From an uncultured Treponema sp. (lineage in GTDB: Bacteria; Spirochaetota; Spirochaetia; Treponematales; Treponemataceae): a stretch of 11,155 nt of DNA. A program made the translations under genes and the position numbers. Shown here piece by piece: positions 6,674 through 11,155 of the stretch. Where the stretch lies: NCBI GenBank assembly GCA_905372235.1, contig CAJPOF010000066.1, positions 1 through 11,155 of the forward strand. Reading direction: 5' to 3'. How positions within the stretch are numbered: the stretch's first letter is position 1; each line of letters starts with the position of its first letter. The notes beneath the pieces were generated by a model. That model was not told where the DNA came from, did no database searches, and saw only the letters and a list, made by a program, of their open reading frames with translations.

Positions 6674-6739
6674 CGGCGTTTTTGTTTTACAATAAGTTTT
6701 TTTCTCAATCAGGCGTGTTTTTGTTCCGAAAATAAAAAA

Positions 6740-7342
6740 ATGAAACAGACGATTTTTTTTCTGCTTGGAATTCTTCTTTCATTTACGTTTTCTTGCAGAA
6801 CGATTCCAGCGGGAAACAAAAAGATTTCCAAAGAACTTATGGGACAGCCGAGCCTTTCTGCGGAACAGCTTGCAAGTTTTTTTTTGGAACAACGCCCGGA
6901 CTTTGACAGAACCAGAATCCTTGAGTTCGCAAAACTTTACATAACGGAATCGGCGGCGGAAGGCATAAATTCCGATGTCGCATTTGCGCAGATGTGTCTG
7001 GAGACAGGCTATCTAAAATTCGGGAACCTCGTTCTTCCAGAAATGCACAACTACTGCGGACTTGGGGCGATTGATGCGTCCCACCCCGGAGAATGGTTTG
7101 AAAGCGAAGAAATCGGTGTGCGAGCCCACATACAGCATCTTCAGGCATACGCCACAACCGAAGACGTCGAACTTAAAAATCCGCTCGTAGACCCGCGTTA
7201 CGGCTGGGTTCACAAAACAAAATTCGCACGCACAATCCATGACCTTACAGGAAACTGGGCAAGCGACAATCTTTACGATAAAAAAATAGACGCAATATTG
7301 AAAAGAATGAGTTTTTCCGCAAGAAAGAACAGAATGCGGTAA
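6740..7342 (+). CDS. GH73-type glucosaminidase, probable lipoprotein, 200 aa
   Basis: A peptidoglycan hydrolase predicted to cleave the glycan strand (beta-N-acetylglucosaminidase, Pfam Glucosaminidase family) in the periplasm or at the outer face of the inner membrane, for wall turnover or division. Residues 5-18 form a hydrophobic signal ending F-T-F-S before Cys19, a relaxed lipobox of the kind accepted in spirochaetes. The domain follows at about 50-190: A-F-A-Q-M-C-L-E-T-G-Y with probable catalytic Glu88, F-G-N at 94-96, N-Y-C-G-L-G-A at 104-110, G-V-R-A-H-I-Q-H-L-Q-A-Y at 126-137 and a C-terminal helical region. At 200 aa it is a single catalytic domain without LysM or SH3 repeats. The ATG at 6740 follows an A-rich leader without a Shine-Dalgarno; no better start keeps the signal peptide. 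TACAAT at 6688-6693 might be a -10 box but lacks a matching -35. Family call is secure; exact bond cleaved is inferred. Confidence 0.9.
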   Translation: MKQTIFFLLGILLSFTFSCRTIPAGNKKISKELMGQPSLSAEQLASFFLEQRPDFDRTRILEFAKLYITESAAEGINSDVAFAQMCLETGYLKFGNLVLPEMHNYCGLGAIDASHPGEWFESEEIGVRAHIQHLQAYATTEDVELKNPLVDPRYGWVHKTKFARTIHDLTGNWASDNLYDKKIDAILKRMSFSARKNRMR

Positions 7343-7529
7343 AAATCGTCCGGGATTTGCTGTTTTCGAAAAATTGCCATAAAAAGCAGGTTTCCCACAC
7401 AAAGCGATTTCTCGCCGATTCCGGACAATAAATTTTGCACCCAGCAAACGATTTTTCCGCCGCAAAAATCGACGCTTCATTTTTAGAGCCGTCTTTGTCC
7501 GTCAATAAGTTTTCAATTCAATAAAAGGT
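7343..7529. other. Gap between the glucosaminidase gene and the htrA promoter
   Basis: No gene or clear terminator was found. Two blocks (7383-7396 and 7410-7420) match 412-425 and 437-447 at 12/14 and 10/11 positions in the same order. ACCCAGCAAAC (7439-7449) recurs at 972-982, and AAGCGATTT (7402-7410) recurs at 949-957. This suggests common ancestry of several intergenic stretches, as decayed repeats. Confidence 0.4.
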
Positions 7530-7558
7530 TTGTAACCTGCAACAAAATTCATTATATT
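7530..7558 (+). promoter_or_regulatory. Promoter of htrA, leaderless type
   Basis: TTGTAA (7530-7535, 4 of 6) and TATATT (7553-7558, 5 of 6) are separated by exactly 17 nt. Only 6 nt lie between the -10 box and the ATG at 7565, so transcription would begin at or next to the start codon. No Shine-Dalgarno is present. Confidence 0.6.
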
Positions 7559-7564
7559 AGTCGT

Positions 7565-8857
7565 ATGAAACTGTATTCCAAGAGCCAAGTAATATTATTT
7601 TTGTCGGTGGCGGTCATAGCCGCATCTTCAATCACTTCGATTGGATTCCACATCGCTCGTAAAATCGAAAATCGGAAGGCGGAGAATGATGTTCGGCTCT
7701 CCATGGAATCCGCCGAAAAAATGGACGACAATGATTTTTCGTACGAGACAGATTCCGTTCTGCAGACGGAAAATTCTTCCGTAATCGCACAGCTTGAAGT
7801 AGCGACCGAAAACTCATACACCCAAGACGAAAATCAGAACATAAGGGTATACAATTCCTGCAGTCCTGCCGTAGTGAACATAAACACTCAGATTGTGGGC
7901 GTGAACTGGTTCCTCGAACCAATCGTTCAGGAAGGCGGAAGCGGTTCAGGCTCAATAATAGACAAGCGCGGCTATGTGCTTACGAACGTGCACGTGGTAA
8001 AAGGAGCTTCAAAAATTTACGTCTCGCTTTCGGACGGCACGCAATACGAAGCCGAAGTCGTAGGCACGGACGAAGAAAGCGACCTTGCCGTGATAAAATT
8101 CGAGCCTCCGGAAGGAACGATTTTACAGACAATTCCGTTTGGAGACTCTTCAAGCCTTAAAGTCGGACAAAAACTCATCGCAATCGGAAACCCGTTCGGA
8201 TTCGAGCGCACAATGACCACGGGAATCGTTTCAGCTTTGGGCCGTCCTATAAAAAATTCCAACGACAGGATAATCCGCAACATGATTCAGACGGATACGG
8301 CGATAAATCCGGGGAATTCCGGTGGGCCGCTTTTGGACACGAGCGGAAGAATGATTGGCATAAACACAATGATTTATTCCTCGTCAGGAAACAATGCGGG
8401 CATCGGATTTGCAGTCCCTGCGGAAACGGCGATAAGGGTTTCGTCCGACTTGATAAAATACGGGCGGGTCAGAAGAGGCATAATACAGATTTCAATTTTC
8501 CAGCTTAATAACACGATAGCGAACTACGCGCGCCTTGACGTTTCAAAAGGAGTTATGGTCTCGCAAGTTGTAAAAGGTGGAAATGCAGATGCGGCTGGAA
8601 TAATGGCAGGAAATCAAGCCGCCCGTTACGGCACAAGCATAATCTACCTTGGCGGAGACGTGATAACAAAAATCGACAACATAGCCGTGTCTTCCATAGC
8701 AGACTATTTTTCTGCACTGGAATCAAAACGACCCGGCGAATTCGTGAACTTGACTGTCCGAAGAAACGGAAAGGACTTGGCGATTCAAGTAAGGCTTGCA
8801 GATCCGTCTTCAACGGGAAAATCGGAAAAAAACGCAAACAGAATCTACGGCATTTAA
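7565..8857 (+). CDS. HtrA/DegP-family serine protease, membrane-anchored, 430 aa
   Basis: A trypsin-fold protease that degrades or refolds misfolded envelope proteins. Residues 9-30 form one hydrophobic segment (uncleaved anchor or signal), followed by an acidic serine-rich linker (about 38-92). The protease domain runs from about 93 to 300 with the full catalytic triad: His143 in L-T-N-V-H-V-V, Asp173 in S-D-L-A-V, and Ser252 in N-P-G-N-S-G-G-P-L. One PDZ domain follows (about 305-412), recognisable from G-V-M-V-S-Q-V, A-D-A-A-G-I and G-G-D-V-I-T-K-I-D. A single PDZ is closer to DegS/HtrA-like proteins than to two-PDZ DegP, although a PDZ1-only paralogue is also possible, so I leave the symbol blank. 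The ATG at 7565 is supported by the signal segment and the promoter ending 6 nt upstream. The gene is followed by uvrB after 191 nt of hairpin-rich DNA and is probably not in an operon with it. Confidence 0.94.
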   Translation: MKLYSKSQVILFLSVAVIAASSITSIGFHIARKIENRKAENDVRLSMESAEKMDDNDFSYETDSVLQTENSSVIAQLEVATENSYTQDENQNIRVYNSCSPAVVNINTQIVGVNWFLEPIVQEGGSGSGSIIDKRGYVLTNVHVVKGASKIYVSLSDGTQYEAEVVGTDEESDLAVIKFEPPEGTILQTIPFGDSSSLKVGQKLIAIGNPFGFERTMTTGIVSALGRPIKNSNDRIIRNMIQTDTAINPGNSGGPLLDTSGRMIGINTMIYSSSGNNAGIGFAVPAETAIRVSSDLIKYGRVRRGIIQISIFQLNNTIANYARLDVSKGVMVSQVVKGGNADAAGIMAGNQAARYGTSIIYLGGDVITKIDNIAVSSIADYFSALESKRPGEFVNLTVRRNGKDLAIQVRLADPSSTGKSEKNANRIYGI

Positions 8858-8863
8858 AAGCAT

Positions 8864-8886
8864 AAAAAAAGCGGAGTTTTCCTCCG
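8864..8886 (-). terminator. Hairpin with A-tract: terminator-like on the minus strand only
   Basis: CGGAG (8872-8876) pairs with CTCCG (8882-8886) around TTTTC, and seven A residues (8864-8870) precede it. Read on minus, this is a stem followed by a T-run, but no minus-strand gene ends here. On plus, the htrA direction, the stem is followed by TCAAAAATAAATC, a poor termination tract. It may act weakly for htrA or stop antisense transcription. Confidence 0.35.
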
Positions 8887-8952
8887 TCAAAAATAAATCT
8901 TTGAAAAATCAGATTCGGATTTTAGGATTTCATTTTTCATCGGAATATAGCG

Positions 8953-8976
8953 GAAAGCGAACAAAAACACGCTTTC
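8953..8976. repeat. 7-bp inverted repeat upstream of uvrB
   Basis: GAAAGCG (8953-8959) and CGCTTTC (8970-8976) are exact reverse complements with a 10-nt A-rich loop. Directly to the right, GCTTTGCAAAACTTG (8977-8991) matches GCTTTGCGGAACTTG of the 87-nt element (1177-1191) at 13 of 15 positions. Confidence 0.4.
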
Positions 8977-9001
8977 GCTTTGCAAAACTTGTATATAGCA
9001 C

Positions 9002-9033
9002 TGTGATTTCTGCAATTGCGTTCAGAAATCACA
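9002..9033. promoter_or_regulatory. Perfect 11-bp dyad just before the uvrB ribosome binding site
   Basis: TGTGATTTCTG (9002-9012) and CAGAAATCACA (9023-9033) are exact reverse complements with a 10-nt loop, ending 7 nt before the GGAG of uvrB. It could be an operator for a dimeric repressor or an RNA hairpin in the leader. It lacks a T-run, so it is not a terminator. No known LexA box was recognised in it. Confidence 0.55.
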
Positions 9034-9048
9034 AAAATTTGGAGAAAA

Positions 9049-11046
9049 ATGCGGAAGTTTTTAGTCGACTCCCCTTTCAGTCCGTCCGGGGATCAAGGAG
9101 ATGCAATCGAGGCTCTTTCTGCCGGTTTTCTGAACGGCGCAAAATACCAAACGTTGAAAGGCGTTACAGGTTCCGGAAAAACGTTCACCATGGCAAAAAT
9201 CATCGAAAAAGTTCAACGCCCGACCCTCATCATAAGCCACAACAAGACGCTTTCAGCCCAGCTTTACAGGGAATTCAAGACGTTTTTTCCGAACAATGCG
9301 GTCGAATATTTTGTCTCGTACTACGATTACTACCAGCCCGAAGCCTATGTTCCGGCAAGAGACCTTTACATCGAAAAAGACGCAAGCATCAACAAAGAGA
9401 TAGACCAACTTAAAATGAAAGCGACGTACAGCCTCATGGAAAGGCGGGACGTAATTGTAATCGCCACAGTCTCGTGCATATACGGATTGGGAATGCCGGA
9501 ACTTTACAAAAGCATGAAAGTCCACGTCGAAAAAGGACACGAAATCGACATACACAAACTTGCAAAAGAGTTGATTCAGATTCAGTATTCACGGAACGAT
9601 TCCGTTCTGGAAAGAGCGAATTTCAGAATCCGGGGCGACATAATCGAAATATATCCGCCGTACATGGAATTTGACGAAGCGTACAGAATCGAACTTGAAT
9701 GGAACGAAGTTTCAAGAATCCGAAGATTCAACGTGATTTCGGGAAAAATAACCGAAGAATTGGACGAAACATCAATATATCCTGCAAAAAACTTTGTCGT
9801 TCCAAAAGAGGCATTGAACGAAGCCACGGAACGAATCAAAGCGGAACTTGAAGAGCGTCTAAAAGTTCTTGAAGCGGAGAAAAAATTCTTTGAGGCAGAA
9901 CGGCTGAAAACCCGTGTAACATACGACATCGAAATGATGAACGAAATGGGCTATTGCTCCGGAATCGAAAATTATTCAGCGCCTATAGCCGCCCGAAGTC
10001 CGGGAGAACCGCCGGCGACGCTCCTCCACTATTTTCCGCATGATTTTCTATGCATAATAGACGAAGCCCACGTAACCGTTCCGCAGATTGGTGCGATGTA
10101 CGAGGGAGACCGCAGCCGAAAACAAAATCTTGTCGATTTTGGCTTCAGGCTTCCGAGTGCGCTGGACAACCGCCCGCTAAAAAGCGAAGAATTCTTTGCG
10201 ATGATAAACCAAGTTATATATGTCACCGCCACCCCCCGAAAAGAGGAAATCAAGCAGAGTTCTCAGGTCATCGAGCAGATAATTCGACCTACCGGGCTTC
10301 TCGACCCAATCGTCGAAGTTCGCCCCAGCGAAGGTCAAATGGAAGACATTCACAAAGAAATCTTGGAGAGAATCAAAAAAAATGAACGCTCCCTTGTTCT
10401 TACGCTCACAAAAAAAATGGCGGAAGACCTTACCAACTATCTGACTGGGCTTTCGCTAAAGGTGCGCTACATCCACTCGGAAATCGACACGTTTCAGCGA
10501 GTGGAAATACTCAAGGAACTCCGAAGCGGAAAAATAGATGTACTTATAGGAATCAACCTTCTAAGGGAAGGTATAGACCTTCCGGAAGTAAGTTTCATCG
10601 CGCTCCTTGACGCCGACAAAATCGGATTTCTTCGTTCCACCACATCTTTGATTCAGATTATCGGACGAGCGGCACGAAATGCCGAAGGGAAGGTAATCAT
10701 GTATGCCGACAGAATGAGCGATGCAATGAAGGAAGCCATCGAAGAGACAAGGTATCGCAGGGAAATCCAGGAAGCGTACAACAAAAAGCACGGAATCACG
10801 CCGTCCACAATCAAAAAAGCTGTGCAGGACATACTTGAACATCAGGAAAAAGAAGCGGAAGAGACCGCAAAAGTCGAAATCGATGTTCTAAAACGCACCT
10901 CAAATCTGTTCGACAAAAAACAGCGAACAAAGCTTTTGAAAATGCTTGAAAAAGAGATGCAGGATTACGCCGAACATCTTGAATACGAAAAAGCCGCCGC
11001 AGTGCGAGACCAAATAAAGGAGATTCAGGAACAGTACGGAAAATGA
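9049..11046 (+). CDS. uvrB: Excinuclease ABC subunit UvrB, 665 aa
   Basis: The central damage-verification helicase of nucleotide excision repair. It is loaded by UvrA, opens DNA around a lesion, and recruits UvrC for incision, in the cytosol. Visible elements: Walker A G-V-T-G-S-G-K-T (38-45), the lesion-probing beta-hairpin rich in tyrosines, Y-Y-D-Y-Y-Q-P-E-A-Y (91-100), Walker B I-I-D-E-A-H (336-341) followed by V-T-V-P-Q-I-G-A-M-Y, helicase motif T-A-T-P (393-396), G-I-N-L-L-R-E-G-I-D-L-P-E (501-513), motif VI Q-I-I-G-R-A-A-R (536-543), and the C-terminal UVR domain that contacts UvrC (about 628-662). Length is usual and nothing is missing. The ATG at 9049 is chosen over a TTG at 9016: it has GGAG four bases upstream and matches the family start F-x-x-x-S-P-F-x-P-x-G-D-Q, while the TTG falls inside the dyad. 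The stop overlaps a possible next start (ATGA). Confidence 0.98.
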   Translation: MRKFLVDSPFSPSGDQGDAIEALSAGFLNGAKYQTLKGVTGSGKTFTMAKIIEKVQRPTLIISHNKTLSAQLYREFKTFFPNNAVEYFVSYYDYYQPEAYVPARDLYIEKDASINKEIDQLKMKATYSLMERRDVIVIATVSCIYGLGMPELYKSMKVHVEKGHEIDIHKLAKELIQIQYSRNDSVLERANFRIRGDIIEIYPPYMEFDEAYRIELEWNEVSRIRRFNVISGKITEELDETSIYPAKNFVVPKEALNEATERIKAELEERLKVLEAEKKFFEAERLKTRVTYDIEMMNEMGYCSGIENYSAPIAARSPGEPPATLLHYFPHDFLCIIDEAHVTVPQIGAMYEGDRSRKQNLVDFGFRLPSALDNRPLKSEEFFAMINQVIYVTATPRKEEIKQSSQVIEQIIRPTGLLDPIVEVRPSEGQMEDIHKEILERIKKNERSLVLTLTKKMAEDLTNYLTGLSLKVRYIHSEIDTFQRVEILKELRSGKIDVLIGINLLREGIDLPEVSFIALLDADKIGFLRSTTSLIQIIGRAARNAEGKVIMYADRMSDAMKEAIEETRYRREIQEAYNKKHGITPSTIKKAVQDILEHQEKEAEETAKVEIDVLKRTSNLFDKKQRTKLLKMLEKEMQDYAEHLEYEKAAAVRDQIKEIQEQYGK

Positions 11047-11155
11047 CGCAAAAGAAAAATCCGTACAAAGGAAACAACGGCTCGAAAATAAACCTTCCTT
11101 AAAATTCGACAACCGCAAGCCTTTTTCAAAAGGCGAGGATTGGCGAATTTCCGCA
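11043..11155 (+). CDS. Possible beginning of another gene, coupled to uvrB; frame uncertain
   Basis: An ATG at 11043 overlaps the uvrB stop as ATGA, a classic translational-coupling arrangement, and opens M-T-Q-K-K-N-P-Y-K-G-N-N-G-S. This frame stops after 19 codons at 11100-11102. A different frame (codons starting at 11081, C-T-C) stays open to the window end and reads like coding sequence (K-P-S-L-K-F-D-N-R-K-P-F-S-K-G-E-D-W-R-I-S) but has no start codon within the window. Either a one-base frameshift (error or decay) near 11078-11090 joins them, or neither is a gene. I do not recognise a product. Confidence 0.25.

Noticed and set aside
9016..9048. TTG start for uvrB at 9016
   Set aside because: It lies inside the dyad loop with no ribosome binding site; the ATG at 9049 matches the family start.
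8941..9048. LexA/SOS box upstream of uvrB
   Set aside because: Neither a CTGT-N8-ACAG nor a GAAC-N4-GTTC box in a convincing context was found; the dyad present is a different sequence.
1..11155. CRISPR arrays, tRNA or rRNA genes, riboswitches
   Set aside because: No regularly spaced repeats, cloverleaf-like segments, rRNA signature runs or recognisable aptamer cores were seen on either strand.

Overview
The window is a bacterial chromosome segment that looks like a Treponema-type spirochaete. This assignment is an inference from overall protein character, moderate GC, A/T-rich intergenic DNA, relaxed spirochaete-like lipoprotein signals and a PDDEXK-family (Rpn-like) transposase fragment. 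No rRNA or other taxonomic marker is present. The content is mainly housekeeping and envelope genes. I see no secondary-metabolite cluster, CRISPR array, prophage or recognisable defence system.

Layout from left to right: (1) the 3' end of a PDDEXK/Rpn-family nuclease-transposase gene, cut by the window edge and carrying an atypical tail with a perfect 10-bp palindrome; (2) a small unrecognised exported protein of 120 aa on the minus strand, apparently transcribed from a promoter so close to the ATG that the mRNA would be leaderless; (3) a 444-nt gap holding hairpins and the first copy of an 87-nt dispersed element; (4) an adenosine/adenine deaminase on plus, convergent with gapA (type I GAPDH) on minus, with a bidirectional terminator between them; (5) clpB on minus, upstream of gapA in the same direction but separated from it by a strong terminator and a good gapA promoter; (6) the second copy of the 87-nt element, then a GH73-type glucosaminidase lipoprotein on plus; (7) a membrane-anchored HtrA/DegP-like serine protease on plus, again with a leaderless-type promoter; (8) uvrB on plus, preceded by a cluster of inverted repeats, and possibly the ATGA-coupled beginning of another gene at the right edge.

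Functionally the genes fall into central metabolism (gapA, purine deaminase), proteostasis (cytosolic ClpB disaggregase and extracytoplasmic HtrA), cell-wall turnover (GH73 hydrolase) and DNA repair (UvrB). They appear to be mostly single-gene transcription units rather than one operon: spacings are 180-440 nt and nearly every gap holds a promoter or a hairpin.

The most interesting signals are not in the proteins. First, two about 87%-identical 87-nt elements each end 66-67 nt before a start codon, and a base change in one arm of a putative stem keeps the pairing. Second, other intergenic gaps share shorter diverged blocks. Third, the four cytosolic genes all have GGAG/AGGAG-type ribosome binding sites while the three exported-protein genes have none, two of them having a -10 box exactly 6 nt before the ATG. 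Fourth, a perfect 11-bp dyad lies just before the uvrB ribosome binding site.
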